The notes: generated by a model from the sequence alone, not told the origin. 64,000 nucleotides of DNA from Pseudomonas sp. B28(2017) (GCF_002113025.1 NZ_NEJH01000003.1:124001-188000), one strand, 5' to 3'. Shown: positions 47,441-57,231, counted from the stretch's first letter. Made by a program: numbers and translations.

Positions 47441-47797
47441 TCAAGGCTTGAGCCAGGTGCCCTGGCTGCGGGTCTCGCAGTACGGCTGTAAATACGCCGC
47501 GTCAGTGGCAACGCCGTAATAGTGAATATCCTGTCGGTAGGGCATATTGGCGACTTGGGCATTGCTGCAGATACCAAATGCGCCACTGGGGCATTGATCG
47601 ACATACCGGACCTCGACTTTCTGCCCCGCCAGTTCAGGTTGGCAGAAACCGTCGGCGAAGAGTTTTGGCGGGATGTTGCGGTTCTGCTGACAAACCTGGA
47701 CATCAAGACGTTCGGCCTGGCTGTGAACCACACAAGCCTGGGCCAGCGCCTCGCCTGAAACGAGTGCCAGGAGCAACGACAAGCCAATCAACCGCAT
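47441..47797 (-). CDS. Small exported protein, unknown function
   Basis: A 118-residue predicted periplasmic protein. Signal peptide MRLIGLSLLLALVSGEALAQ; mature part with six Cys (QACVV, QVCQQ, GFCQP, DQCPS, GICSN, PYCETR), so several disulfides are likely. No family recognised. It lies between the two COG0523 genes, convergent with zigA. Confidence 0.75.
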   Translation of the reverse strand: MRLIGLSLLLALVSGEALAQACVVHSQAERLDVQVCQQNRNIPPKLFADGFCQPELAGQKVEVRYVDQCPSGAFGICSNAQVANMPYRQDIHYYGVATDAAYLQPYCETRSQGTWLKP

Positions 47798-47824
47798 CCA
47801 TCACCTCCTCAGAAATCATCGACC

Positions 47825-48796
47825 ATGCTGCAGAACATCCCCACTCATGTCATTGCCGGCCCGTTGGGCGCCGGCAAGACCAGCCTGATCAAGCACCTGC
47901 TGGCCCAGCGTCCGGCTGGCGAGCGCTGGGCGGTGTTGATCAACGAGTTTGGCCAGATCGGTCTCGACGCTGCGCTCCTGACCCGGGACGCCGATGGTAT
48001 CGCACTGGGCGAAGTGGCCGGAGGCTGCTTGTGTTGCGTCAATGGCGCACCGTTCCAGATTGGTCTTGGGCGTTTGTTGCGCAAGGCACAGCCGGATCGG
48101 CTGTTCATCGAGCCCTCAGGGCTGGGGCATCCGGCGCAATTGCTCAAGCAATTGAGCGAAGCGCCGTGGCAAGGCGTGCTGGCTGTTCAGCCTTGTGTGC
48201 TGGTGTTGGACGCCCAGGCACTTGCTGCTGGCAAACCGCTGCCGCAGGCGCAACAGCAAGCGCTGAGCCATGCGGGATTGTTACTGTTGAACAAATTTGA
48301 AGGTATCGAAGAAGAAAGTCGCCAGCGAATCGCCGCACAATTGCCGCCGGCCCCCCTGTACTGGACGCAACAGGCGGTTTTACCCTTGAGCGAGTTGCCG
48401 GGGCTGAAAGCCAAAGCGCTGGACGGTGTGGATAACTTCGTGGTACCCAAGGGATTGGCGCAGATGCCGGCTGTCTGGACCGATCCCGCGTTGCCCATTT
48501 GCTTGAGTCAGGAACAGGACGGTGGCTGGAGCATCGGTTGGCGCTGGCACTCAAGCCAGGTGTTTGATGCCGTCCTGGTCTGCCGCTGGCTTGAAAGCCT
48601 TGGCTGGAAGAGGGCGAAGCTGGTTATCCACAGTGTCGAAGGGTGGGTCTCGGTGAATGCGGTGGATAACTCGGTGCTGGATTGGCGGCCCAGTGAATGG
48701 CGGCAGGATTCGCGTATCGAGCTGATTTTCAGTGAACCGCAGAATGCAGAAAGACTGCAGAGTGAGCTGGCAGCGTGTCGATTCGAACCGGGTTAA
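47825..48796 (+). CDS. Second COG0523 / CobW-like GTPase
   Basis: A 323-residue G3E GTPase. P-loop AGPLGAGKTSL (11-21), Walker-type INEFGQIGLD, and the metal-binding GGCLCC (C68, C70, C71). IEPSGLGHP is the switch text; the C-terminal CobW domain includes WSIGWRWHSSQVFDAVLV. It is more divergent than zigA and shorter. It could be the companion metallochaperone, serving a different client protein. Confidence 0.85.
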   Translation: MLQNIPTHVIAGPLGAGKTSLIKHLLAQRPAGERWAVLINEFGQIGLDAALLTRDADGIALGEVAGGCLCCVNGAPFQIGLGRLLRKAQPDRLFIEPSGLGHPAQLLKQLSEAPWQGVLAVQPCVLVLDAQALAAGKPLPQAQQQALSHAGLLLLNKFEGIEEESRQRIAAQLPPAPLYWTQQAVLPLSELPGLKAKALDGVDNFVVPKGLAQMPAVWTDPALPICLSQEQDGGWSIGWRWHSSQVFDAVLVCRWLESLGWKRAKLVIHSVEGWVSVNAVDNSVLDWRPSEWRQDSRIELIFSEPQNAERLQSELAACRFEPG

Positions 48797-48800
48797 TGGC

Positions 48801-49214
48801 TCAAGGTCGCCACTTGGTATGTTCCTGACGCCACTGGCTCAGCTCGATCACTTCAGCGCGAGGCTTCACCACCTCGACCGGAGGTTCGGTTTCGTCGAAT
48901 GGAACCGGGTAGGGCGCCAACTCAATCTGTGCGCTGTGGGCGCCGAACTGGGTGATAGTGCCGTTGTGGCGGGTTTCACCGGTCACGGTGAATTCGAAGT
49001 TGTACACGCGGGCCAGGCGTCGCCGACCACTGGCATCCCTGATGAACGCGATTCTTTTCAAGGCCACGTTGCCGTCCAGCAATTCGATCCCGAGTTTGCT
49101 GCAATGCTGTTTCACCCGCTCCAGCGCACGCTCGCGCAAGCCGTGGTTGTGCCAAAGCCATGCGCCGGCAGTGGCGAAAAGCATCAGCACGAATATATTT
49201 CCAAGGGTCAGCAT
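48801..49214 (-). CDS. DUF3301 family membrane protein
   Basis: A 137-residue protein with one N-terminal transmembrane helix (LGNIFVLMLFATAGAWLW) followed by a cytoplasmic or periplasmic domain of DUF3301 type (HNHGLRERALERVKQHCSKL, KRIAFIRDASGRRRLARVYN). Function unknown. Convergent with the second COG0523 gene. Confidence 0.8.
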   Translation of the reverse strand: MLTLGNIFVLMLFATAGAWLWHNHGLRERALERVKQHCSKLGIELLDGNVALKRIAFIRDASGRRRLARVYNFEFTVTGETRHNGTITQFGAHSAQIELAPYPVPFDETEPPVEVVKPRAEVIELSQWRQEHTKWRP

Positions 49215-49333
49215 CAACAGGGTGCTCCAACAAGATAGTGTCAGCTTAACTGCGTCGCTGGTCTGTCGTACAGGCTGCGTTTAGTCGCATACTGCGCGGC
49301 TAGAATTTCAATCGTTTTACGGAAATCCACCGC

Positions 49334-50206
49334 ATGAAACGTACACCGCATTTGCTCGCTATCCAGTCCCACGTGGTATTTGGTCACGCCGGCAACAGTG
49401 CCGCGGTTTTCCCGATGCAACGGGTCGGGGTGAATGTCTGGCCGCTCAACACCGTACAATTCTCCAATCACACCCAGTACGGTCAGTGGGCCGGTGAAGT
49501 GCTGGCGCCGCACCAGATACCGGACCTGGTCGAAGGCATCGCGGCGATTGGCGAGTTGGGCAACTGCGATGCGGTGCTCTCCGGTTACCTCGGCAGTGCG
49601 GCCCAGGGCCGGGCGATCCTGACGGGAGTGGCGCGGATCAAGTCGATGAATCCCAAGGCGCTGTACCTGTGTGACCCGGTCATGGGGCATCCGGAGAAGG
49701 GCTGCAGTGTTCCGGCGGAAGTCAGTGATTTCCTGTTGGAAGAGGCCGCCGCCGTGGCGGACTTCATGTGCCCGAACCAACTGGAGCTGGACAGCTTCTC
49801 CGGACGCAAGCCGCAATCGCTGTTCGATTGCCTGGCAATGGCGCGTGCACTGTTGGCGCGCGGCCCGAAAGCAGTGCTGGTCAAGCATCTGGACTACCCC
49901 GGTAAACCGGCAGAGGTCTTCGAGATGCTGCTGGTGACGGCTGAAGGCAGCTGGCATTTGCAGCGCCCGTTGCTGGCGTTTCCACGTCAACCGGTGGGTG
50001 TGGGCGATCTTACGTCCGGGTTGTTCCTGGCGCGTGTGCTGTTGGGAGACAGCCTGGTAGCCGCGTTCGAGTTCACGGCATCGGCGGTGCATGAAGTGCT
50101 GCTGGAAACCCAGGCGTGTGCCAGCTACGAGTTGGAACTGGTTCGGGCCCAGGACCGGATTGCCCATCCTCGGGTACGGTTCGAAGCGACTGCGATCAGC
50201 CTTTGA
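49334..50206 (+). CDS. pdxY: Pyridoxal kinase
   Basis: Phosphorylates pyridoxal to pyridoxal 5'-phosphate in the salvage of vitamin B6. The 290-residue ribokinase-fold protein starts [20 protein letters not shown] and shows [20 protein letters not shown], the substrate-side [14 protein letters not shown], and the ATP-side [10 protein letters not shown] with the catalytic Asp. Length and text match PdxY rather than PdxK. Confidence 0.94.
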   Translation: MKRTPHLLAIQSHVVFGHAGNSAAVFPMQRVGVNVWPLNTVQFSNHTQYGQWAGEVLAPHQIPDLVEGIAAIGELGNCDAVLSGYLGSAAQGRAILTGVARIKSMNPKALYLCDPVMGHPEKGCSVPAEVSDFLLEEAAAVADFMCPNQLELDSFSGRKPQSLFDCLAMARALLARGPKAVLVKHLDYPGKPAEVFEMLLVTAEGSWHLQRPLLAFPRQPVGVGDLTSGLFLARVLLGDSLVAAFEFTASAVHEVLLETQACASYELELVRAQDRIAHPRVRFEATAISL

Positions 50207-50215
50207 CTCAGCGTT

Positions 50216-50249
50216 GCCCCCATTCGCGAGCAGGCTCGCGAATGGGGGG
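50216..50249. terminator. Bidirectional terminator / half REP between pdxY and the thioesterase
   Basis: A perfect 15-bp stem CCCCCATTCGCGAGC / GCTCGCGAATGGGGG with loop AG, between two convergent genes. Confidence 0.75.
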
Positions 50250-50261
50250 GCACAACAGAAT

Positions 50262-50744
50262 TCAGGCGTCGCCCTTGATTTCCTGATAGCGCTTTTCCAG
50301 CTCCTGGCGAATCTGCCGGCGCTGCTGGGCCTGCATATAGCGGCGCTTGTCTTCGCTGTTCTGCGGTTGCAGCGGTGGTACCGATGCAGGTTTACGCTGG
50401 TCATCCACCGCAACCATGGTGAAGAAGCAACTGTTGGTGTGGCGCACCGAGCGCTCGCGAATATTCTCGGTCACCACTTTGATGCCCACCTCCATGGAGG
50501 TGTTGCCGGTGTAGTTGACCGAGGCGAGAAAGGTCACCAGTTCGCCGACATGGATCGGCTCACGGAAAATGACCTGGTCCACCGACAGGGTCACCACATA
50601 GCGGCCGGCATAACGGCTGGCGCAGGCGTAGGCCACTTCGTCCAGGTATTTGAGCAGGGTGCCGCCGTGAACATTGCCAGAGAAGTTGGCCATGTCTGGG
50701 GTCATCAATACCGTCATCGACAGCTGGGCGTTTCCGGGTTCCAT
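50262..50744 (-). CDS. Acyl-CoA thioesterase (YciA-like hotdog fold)
   Basis: Hydrolyses acyl-CoA thioesters. The 160-residue product, started at MEPGNAQLSMTV, has the hotdog-fold text NFSGNVHGGTLLKYLDEVAY and the core VGIKVVTENIRE with HTNSCFFTMVAVD. A longer in-frame start is not needed. The C-terminus is a charged helix (AQQRRQIRQELEKRYQE). Confidence 0.88.
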   Translation of the reverse strand: MEPGNAQLSMTVLMTPDMANFSGNVHGGTLLKYLDEVAYACASRYAGRYVVTLSVDQVIFREPIHVGELVTFLASVNYTGNTSMEVGIKVVTENIRERSVRHTNSCFFTMVAVDDQRKPASVPPLQPQNSEDKRRYMQAQQRRQIRQELEKRYQEIKGDA

Positions 50745-51031
50745 AGCATTCTCACGGGTCAAGGCCAGGTTTGAGGGATGCACCTCTGCGGGTGCCTCAG
50801 CGGTTTTTTCAAACCAACAGTTATCGGGACGCCGGGTGCGGAGTCGCCGTCACGCCGGATCGATCTGTTTCCATATATTGCACCGCCTTTCTGCCAGAAG
50901 TCGCGGTGTTACCCTGCAAAAAAGCTCTGCCTCAAGGGCATTTCCTACGCGTAATCCAGATTTTTGTTCTGCTCGATCAGACTTTTCCTGCGTCCGGGGA
51001 TCGAGCAAGGCCATCCAGGGAGTCTCACGCC

Positions 51032-52795
51032 ATGCATGCCATCAGTTTCATTCAGGATCTGGCAGTGATCATGTTGATCGCAGGTGTGGTAACCGTGGTT
51101 TTCCATCGTCTGAAACAACCGGTGGTGCTGGGATACATCGTCGCCGGTTTCATCATTGGCCCACACACCCCGCCATTCGGCCTGATCCATGACGAAGAAA
51201 CCATCAAGACCCTGGCCGAACTCGGCGTGATATTCCTGATGTTCTGCCTGGGCCTGGAGTTCAGCCTGCGCAAGTTGTTCAAGGTCGGTGCCACGGCATT
51301 CATCGCGGCGTTCCTGGAAATCGTGTTGATGATCTGGATCGGCTACGAGATTGGTCGCTGGTTCGACTGGAACACCATGGATTCATTGTTCCTCGGCGCG
51401 ATCCTGGCGATTTCCTCGACCACCATCATCGTCAAGGCGCTTAACGATCTGAAGTTGAAGAACGAGCGATTTGCGCAGTTGATTTTCGGTGTGCTGATCG
51501 TCGAAGACATTCTGGGCATCGGCATCATCGCGTTGCTGTCCAGCATCGCCGTCAGCGGTACGGTCAGCTCCGGCGAAGTGTTTTCTACCGTCGGCAAATT
51601 GTCGCTGTTCATGATCGTCGCATTGGTCATCGGCATTCTGATGGTGCCGCGGTTGCTGGCCTACGTGGCCAGATTCGAGAGCAACGAAATGCTGCTGATT
51701 ACCGTGCTGGGCCTGTGTTTTGGCTTTTGCCTGCTGGTGGTCAAGCTTGAATACAGCATGGTTCTCGGGGCGTTCCTGATCGGCGCGATCATGGCTGAAT
51801 CCCGGCAACTGCTGAAAATCGAGCGCTTGATTGAACCTGTTCGCGATCTTTTCAGTGCGATTTTCTTTGTGGCCATCGGGTTGATGCTCGATCCGGCGAT
51901 CCTGATTCAATACGCCTGGCCGATCGCCGTAATCACCGTAGCCGTAGTGCTCGGGAAGATGTTGTCCTGTGGCCTTGGTGCGTTTATCGCCGGCAATGAC
52001 GGACGCACCTCGCTACGAGTCGGGATGGGTCTTTCACAGATTGGCGAATTCTCTTTCATCATTGCGGCACTGGGCATGACGTTGCAGGTCACCAGTAACT
52101 TTTTATACCCCGTGGCTGTGGCGGTTTCGGTGATCACGACCTTGTTGACGCCTTATCTGATCCGCGCGGCTGATCCATTGTCGATCAAGCTCGCCGGCGC
52201 CATGCCGGAACGCCTGGGGCGGGTGTTGGGGATGTACGGCGAATGGCTGCGCAGCATCCAGCCTCAGGGTGAGGGGGCGTTACTGGCATCCATGATTCGG
52301 AGGATTTTGCTGCAGGTGGGAGTCAATCTGGCGCTCGTGATTGCGATCTTCTTATCGGGTGCGTTCTTCGCCGAGCGCATGTCGGCTTACCTGCAAGGCT
52401 GGATCAGCGATCCGAGCTGGCAGAAGGCATTGATCTGGGGTGGGGCGTTGTTGTTGTCGCTGCCTTTTTTGATTGCGGCGTACCGCAAGCTGAAAGCGCT
52501 GTCGATGTTACTGGCGGAAATGGGCGTTAAGCCAGAGATGGCCGGACGCCACACGCAGCGAGTGCGCCGGGTGATCGCCGAAGTGATCCCGATCCTGTCG
52601 CTGCTGGTGATCTTTTTGCTGCTGGCAGCCTTGTCGGCCAGTATTCTGCCGACCAACAAGTTGCTGGTACTGATCGTCGTGGTCGCGGCCGCTGTCGCGG
52701 CGCTGCTGTGGCGCTGGTTCATTCGCGTGCACACGCGGATGCAAGTGGCGTTGCTGGAAACCCTCGACAATCACAAAGAGTCGTCCGGACATTGA
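51032..52795 (+). CDS. CPA2-family monovalent cation:proton antiporter
   Basis: A 587-residue membrane protein with about twelve N-terminal helices of the Na/H-exchanger domain (GYIVAGFIIGPHTPPFG, LGVIFLMFCLGLEFS, LIFGVLIVEDILGIGI, GAFLIGAIMAESRQLL), then further helices and a basic, coiled tail. It lacks the TrkA-N domain of KefB/KefC. It moves Na or K against protons, supporting pH and salt balance. Start at ATG 51032. Confidence 0.88.
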   Translation: MHAISFIQDLAVIMLIAGVVTVVFHRLKQPVVLGYIVAGFIIGPHTPPFGLIHDEETIKTLAELGVIFLMFCLGLEFSLRKLFKVGATAFIAAFLEIVLMIWIGYEIGRWFDWNTMDSLFLGAILAISSTTIIVKALNDLKLKNERFAQLIFGVLIVEDILGIGIIALLSSIAVSGTVSSGEVFSTVGKLSLFMIVALVIGILMVPRLLAYVARFESNEMLLITVLGLCFGFCLLVVKLEYSMVLGAFLIGAIMAESRQLLKIERLIEPVRDLFSAIFFVAIGLMLDPAILIQYAWPIAVITVAVVLGKMLSCGLGAFIAGNDGRTSLRVGMGLSQIGEFSFIIAALGMTLQVTSNFLYPVAVAVSVITTLLTPYLIRAADPLSIKLAGAMPERLGRVLGMYGEWLRSIQPQGEGALLASMIRRILLQVGVNLALVIAIFLSGAFFAERMSAYLQGWISDPSWQKALIWGGALLLSLPFLIAAYRKLKALSMLLAEMGVKPEMAGRHTQRVRRVIAEVIPILSLLVIFLLLAALSASILPTNKLLVLIVVVAAAVAALLWRWFIRVHTRMQVALLETLDNHKESSGH

Positions 52796-52817
52796 CCGCC
52801 TTGCGGCGTTGACTGGA

Positions 52818-53225
52818 TCAGCTTTCCAGCCAGACGTCCCGCGCCCAGTGCCATACCGACTCCCAGGACTCTTCGGTGATCAGCTCTTCTTCGCCCGACC
52901 ACAGCACTACGGTGCCGTCTTCTTCGACGCAGTAGTAGTTGTCGCCGTCCTGGCAGATAGGGATCAGATCGCGTGGTACGCCAGCATCCCAGGCATTTGC
53001 GGCCACATCAGGCAGGTAGGTATGCGATTGCGGGTCAGTGACGGTCACCGGTTCAAGGCTGCCGTAAACCACATCGCTGACGGTCAGCAGGAATTCCTTG
53101 AAGACGAACGGAATGTTGATGAAGAGTTCTTCTTCGACCTCTACCAGTTGATCTTCGTCGGGCAACTCCAAGGGGACCGGTACCGGTTCGTTGGCTTCAC
53201 GCAGTTGTTCGATGATTTCTTCCAC
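52818..53225 (-). CDS. SMI1/KNR4-like protein
   Basis: A 135-residue acidic protein with the SMI1/KNR4 fold pattern: LPDEDQLVEVEEELFINIPF near the N-terminus, LPDVAANAWDAGVPRDLIPI, then DGDNYYCVEEDGTVVLWSGE and the aromatic end WESVWHWARDVW. SMI1 proteins often act as immunity proteins in toxin systems, but no toxin gene is near; here it appears a conserved stand-alone gene. Confidence 0.82.
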   Translation of the reverse strand: MEEIIEQLREANEPVPVPLELPDEDQLVEVEEELFINIPFVFKEFLLTVSDVVYGSLEPVTVTDPQSHTYLPDVAANAWDAGVPRDLIPICQDGDNYYCVEEDGTVVLWSGEEELITEESWESVWHWARDVWLES

Positions 53226-53308
53226 GTCCGGGATCCTCTTGCTTGTATGGCGCGGTTTATATGGGGCGGTTTATACAGTAGCTCGCTATAGATGCAACCG
53301 CGAAATAG

Positions 53309-53336
53309 AAAACCCCAGCCGAAGCCGGGGTTTTGT
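53309..53336 (-). terminator. Terminator with TTCG loop, after the Tim44-like gene
   Basis: On the minus strand AAAACCCCGGCTTCGGCTGGGG followed by TTTT; a standard Pseudomonas hairpin downstream of the Tim44-like gene. Confidence 0.8.
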
Positions 53337-53350
53337 TTACTGCAAGTGAA

Positions 53351-53488
53351 GTTCTGTCCGGAACGTGCCTGCGCGTCGATCATACTGCGTTAAAAACAGG
53401 CTCGGAATGCTCATTGACTAAAGTCAACTCCGCTTCCTCGCCTGTTTTTGCCTTGTCTGATCTTAGCTTGGCACCTTCCGAACAGAAC
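53351..53488. repeat. 138-bp imperfect palindromic repeat
   Basis: The sequence starts GTTCTGTCCGGAACGTGCC and ends GGCACCTTCCGAACAGAAC, which pair 17 of 19. The interior also pairs in part (AAAAACAGGC...GCCTGTTTTT). The whole may be folded as one long hairpin, like a MITE or a structured repeat. It lies between the Tim44-like gene and its terminator, so it would be in the transcript tail. Confidence 0.65.
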
Positions 53489-53497
53489 TACGCAGGA

Positions 53498-54376
53498 TCA
53501 GCCGTTCTGGCGGATACCGGCCACCAGCCAAGGCTGGTTTTCGCCCTGGGCGCGCTCCATGTTCCAGCTTTCGCTGAAGACTTCGCCCTGGTCAAAACGC
53601 GAGGTTTTCGACACGCCAGTGAAAGTCAGGGTGGCGATGGTCTTGTCGGCGCGATCGTCCACACCGTCCAGTTGTACATTGAGGTTATCAATGTAGGTGG
53701 ACTGGAAACCGTCGCCCAGGTCGGCACGTTCGCGCTTGAGGAATTCCAGCATTTGCGGAGTGACGAACTCGGCAATCTTGTCCATTTCGCTGGCGTCCCA
53801 GTGCTGTTGCAGGGACTGGAAGTGATTGCGTGCCGCCTCGACGAAGTTCCTTTCGTTGAACCAGACTGGAGCATTGATCACCGGACGAGCGGCAACAGGC
53901 GCTGCCGAACCACCGAAGATCGAACCGCCGGCAGGCTTCTGTTCGAACACTTCACGCTGCATCGGCGCGTGGCCGGCCGGAGCGTAATGCTCCTGCTGCT
54001 TGCGACGACGGGCGGCGATAAAACGGAAGACCAGGAACGCAATGACGGCCATGATCAGGATGTCGAAGATCTGCATACCCTGGAAGCCGTCACCCATGAA
54101 CATGGATGCCAGCAGGCCACCGGCCGCGATACCGGCCAGAGGGCCGAGCCAGCGCGAAGCGCCACCGGCTTTGGCAGCGGCGCCAGCGGCACCGGCAGCA
54201 CCAGCGGACGCTGCGGCGCCACCCATGCCTGGAGAAGAAGGAGCCATCTGGCTGGTCTGGTGAGTTGGCGCAGCGCCTGCGCTTTTGCCACCACCGAAGC
54301 GCTTGGCGGCATTGACGTCGAGACTCATCGTCAGGCCGATGCACAACGCCATGGCGATGCTAAGAAAACGTTTCAT
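53498..54376 (-). CDS. Tim44-like domain protein
   Basis: A 292-residue membrane protein starting MKRFLSIAMALCIGL. Signal or anchor segment 1-23, then a long Gly/Ala-rich low-complexity linker (GGKSAGAAP to KAGGASRW), a transmembrane segment (FDILIMAVIAFLVFRFIAA), and the C-terminal Tim44/TolA-like domain (NFVEAARNHFQSLQQHWDAS, IAEFVTPQMLEFL, GEVFSESWNMERA). Bacterial Tim44-like proteins are of unclear function, perhaps envelope-linked. Upstream 15 bases give a longer start that is less likely. Confidence 0.85.
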   Translation of the reverse strand: MKRFLSIAMALCIGLTMSLDVNAAKRFGGGKSAGAAPTHQTSQMAPSSPGMGGAAASAGAAGAAGAAAKAGGASRWLGPLAGIAAGGLLASMFMGDGFQGMQIFDILIMAVIAFLVFRFIAARRRKQQEHYAPAGHAPMQREVFEQKPAGGSIFGGSAAPVAARPVINAPVWFNERNFVEAARNHFQSLQQHWDASEMDKIAEFVTPQMLEFLKRERADLGDGFQSTYIDNLNVQLDGVDDRADKTIATLTFTGVSKTSRFDQGEVFSESWNMERAQGENQPWLVAGIRQNG

Positions 54377-54555
54377 AAAGGGAATTCCCATTTGTGGAAG
54401 GCACGCGCGCCATGTTGCACAGCTGAAGTGTTACTGGCTAGCGGCAGAGTGTTTCGGGCTTTTGCCTGACAGGTCGTGTTCAGCTTCAGTCAACGCAATA
54501 AGGCCTTTTGACTTTGATATGTCAGATGAGTGGATAAGTTTTGTAGGTCGTTCGC

Positions 54556-54996
54556 CTAACGTCGCAGGGCCAGCATGACGACACCGGCCGTGATCAGACC
54601 GATTCCGCCCCATTGGCGCAGGTCGAGTTTTTCTCCCAGCAGAACCACGCCCAGTATAGCGACGAGCACCACGCTGAGTTTGTCCACCGGAGCGACCAGT
54701 GAAGCCGGACCGACCTTGAGTGCACGGAAATAGCAGATCCACGATGCACCGGTGGCCAGGCCCGACAACAACAGGAACAGGTAACTCTTCGCAGAGATCG
54801 ATCCCAAAGACTGATATTGGCCCGTGGCGTACAAAATCAAGGCCAGGCTGACCAATACCACGATCGTACGTAGCAGGGTGGCAAAGTCGGAATTGACGTT
54901 TTCGATGCCGACCTTCGCGAAAATGGCGGTCATCGCCGCGAACGCCGCCGATAACAGGGCCCAGAATGTCCAGGAAGAAAAAAAGCCTGAGCCCAT
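54556..54996 (-). CDS. EamA-type membrane protein (half size)
   Basis: A 146-residue protein with four to five transmembrane helices and one EamA repeat (FWALLSAAFAAMTAIFAKVG, LGEKLDLRQWGGIGLITAGV). Most EamA transporters have two repeats, so this is the half-size class, likely dimeric. Substrate unknown. Start after GGCGCC-type context is weakly supported. Confidence 0.8.
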   Translation of the reverse strand: MGSGFFSSWTFWALLSAAFAAMTAIFAKVGIENVNSDFATLLRTIVVLVSLALILYATGQYQSLGSISAKSYLFLLLSGLATGASWICYFRALKVGPASLVAPVDKLSVVLVAILGVVLLGEKLDLRQWGGIGLITAGVVMLALRR

Positions 54997-55047
54997 GTTT
55001 TGGCGCCTTTAGTCAGATCAACACACAGAAAAGCATCCGGCGTGTCC

Positions 55048-57231
55048 TTAAATGGCTTCCAGTTTGGCATAACCCAGCATCAGCCACTTGCTGCCTTCGC
55101 TGAAGTTCACCTGTACCCGGGCCTGAGCCCCGGCGCCTTCGAAGTTGAGGATCACGCCGTCACCGAAGATCGAGTGGCGCACAGTCTGACCCAGGCTGAA
55201 GCCGGTTTCCGGAATCTCGCTGCCGCTGAACAGGTTGCTGCCACTCATCGACTGGTTCCCACCGAACGGACGGCTGACGCTATTGGACAGCCGCACCTCC
55301 TGAATCAGGCCTTTCGGAACTTCGCGCACGAAGCGCGACACCTTGTTGTAGGTTTCGCTGCCATACAGGCGGCGGGTTTCGGCGTAGGTCATCACCAGAT
55401 TCTGCATGGCCCGGGTGATGCCGACGTAGGCCAGACGACGCTCTTCCTCAAGGCGGCCAGGTTCTTCCAGGCTCATCTTGTGCGGGAACAGGCCTTCCTC
55501 CATGCCCACCAGGAACACGTAAGGGAATTCCAGGCCCTTGGCGCTGTGCAGGGTCATCAATTGAATACTGTCTTCGTGCTCGTCGGCCTGGGTATCGCCG
55601 GCTTCCAGCGACGCATGACCGAGGAAGGCCGCGAGTGGCGTCAGGTCTTCGTCTTCTTCGCTGTTTTCGAAGTTGCGCGCGGCGCTGACCAGTTCCTCAA
55701 GGTTTTCTACCCGGGCCTGGCCTTTCTCGCCTTTTTCCGCTTCGTGATAGGCGATCAGCCCCGACTGCTCGATGACGGTCTGGGTCATCAGGTGCAGCGG
55801 CATTTCCATGCACTTGGCGGCGAGGTTTTCGATCAGTTCGATAAACGCGCCGAGGGCGCCGGCTGCACGACCGGTCAGGCCTTTGTTGGCTACCAGTTGG
55901 CGCATCGCTTCCCACATCGACACATCGCTGTGGCGTGCGTGGTCGCGGATCGCTTCGACGGTTTTCTCGCCGATGCCACGGGCCGGCACATTGATGACCC
56001 GTTCCAGTGCGGCGTCGTTACCCCGTCCTTCGAGTAACCGCAGGTAAGCCATGGCGTTCTTGATTTCGGCGCGTTCGAAGAAGCGCTGCCCGCCATAGAT
56101 ACGGTAGGGAATGCGCTCGCGCAGCAAGGCCTCTTCCAGAACCCGCGATTGGGCGTTGGAGCGGTACAGAATCGCGATATCGCTTCGAGACAAGCCGGTT
56201 TTCAGCGCGCTTTCGATGCTTTCGACAACGTAGCGTGCTTCATCGTGTTCGTTGAAGGCGGCGTACAGGTTGATCGCTTCGCCGTCGCCGCCGTCTGTCC
56301 ACAGCTCTTTGCCCAAGCGCCCGGTGTTGTTGGCGATCAAGGCGTTGGCAGCCTTCAGGATGCCGGCGGTGGAGCGATAGTTTTGCTCCAGCCGAATGGT
56401 TTCGGCGTCCGGGAAGTCTTCGGAATACTGGTAGATGTTCTCGATTTTCGCGCCGCGCCAGCCGTAGATCGACTGGTCATCGTCACCCACCACCATCAGG
56501 CTGTCGCCACCCTTGGCCAGCAGGCGCAACCAGGCGTACTGCACGGCGTTGGTGTCCTGGAACTCGTCCACCAGAATGTGCCGGAAGCGTTTTTGATAGT
56601 GAGCGAGCAGGCCTGGGTGATCGCGCCACAGATCGAGGGCGCGCAGCAGCAATTCGGAGAAGTCGATGACACCCGCACGCAGGCAGGCGGCCTCGTAGGC
56701 TTCATAGATGCCGCGCATGGTCGCCAGGAACAGGTCGCCGCTGGCTTGAATGTGTTGCGGGCGCAGGCCTTCGTCTTTCTGCCCGTTGATGAACCATTGG
56801 GCCTGACGGGCCGGCCAGCGCTGTTCGTCCAGGCCGAGCTCGCGGATCACCCGCTTGACCAGCCGTTGCTGGTCGTCGCTGTCGAGAATCTGGAAAGTCT
56901 GGCTCAACCCGGCTTCCTGCCAGTGCGCCCGCAACAAGCGGTGCGCCAGGCCGTGGAAGGTGCCAACCCACATGCCGGCCGGGTTGATACCCATCAACTG
57001 CTCGATGCGCTGGCGCATCTCGGCAGCAGCCTTGTTGGTGAAGGTCACCGACAGGATGGAGTGGGGCGAGGCGTTTTCGACCTGGATCAACCAGGCGATA
57101 CGGTGCACCAGCACTCGGGTTTTACCGGAACCAGCACCGGCCAGGACCAACTGACGACCCACGGGGGCTGCTACGGCCTGGCGTTGGGCATCGTTGAGGG
57201 AGTTCAGCAGAAGGGAGAGATCATCGCGCAT
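55048..57231 (-). CDS. uvrD: DNA helicase II (UvrD)
   Basis: ATP-dependent 3' to 5' helicase of nucleotide excision and mismatch repair. The 727-residue product has the SF1 motifs: Walker A LAGAGSGKTRVL, VTFTNKAAAEMR, Ia GTFHGLAHRLLR, II VDEFQDTN, III GDDDQSIYGWRGA, IV/V YRSN and VHRI text, and VI VGITRAM. Typical C-terminal tail. Full length. Confidence 0.96.
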   Translation of the reverse strand: MRDDLSLLLNSLNDAQRQAVAAPVGRQLVLAGAGSGKTRVLVHRIAWLIQVENASPHSILSVTFTNKAAAEMRQRIEQLMGINPAGMWVGTFHGLAHRLLRAHWQEAGLSQTFQILDSDDQQRLVKRVIRELGLDEQRWPARQAQWFINGQKDEGLRPQHIQASGDLFLATMRGIYEAYEAACLRAGVIDFSELLLRALDLWRDHPGLLAHYQKRFRHILVDEFQDTNAVQYAWLRLLAKGGDSLMVVGDDDQSIYGWRGAKIENIYQYSEDFPDAETIRLEQNYRSTAGILKAANALIANNTGRLGKELWTDGGDGEAINLYAAFNEHDEARYVVESIESALKTGLSRSDIAILYRSNAQSRVLEEALLRERIPYRIYGGQRFFERAEIKNAMAYLRLLEGRGNDAALERVINVPARGIGEKTVEAIRDHARHSDVSMWEAMRQLVANKGLTGRAAGALGAFIELIENLAAKCMEMPLHLMTQTVIEQSGLIAYHEAEKGEKGQARVENLEELVSAARNFENSEEDEDLTPLAAFLGHASLEAGDTQADEHEDSIQLMTLHSAKGLEFPYVFLVGMEEGLFPHKMSLEEPGRLEEERRLAYVGITRAMQNLVMTYAETRRLYGSETYNKVSRFVREVPKGLIQEVRLSNSVSRPFGGNQSMSGSNLFSGSEIPETGFSLGQTVRHSIFGDGVILNFEGAGAQARVQVNFSEGSKWLMLGYAKLEAI

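Noticed and set aside
49241..50413. 390-residue minus-strand frame across pdxY
   Set aside because: Antisense shadow; pdxY is complete and recognised.
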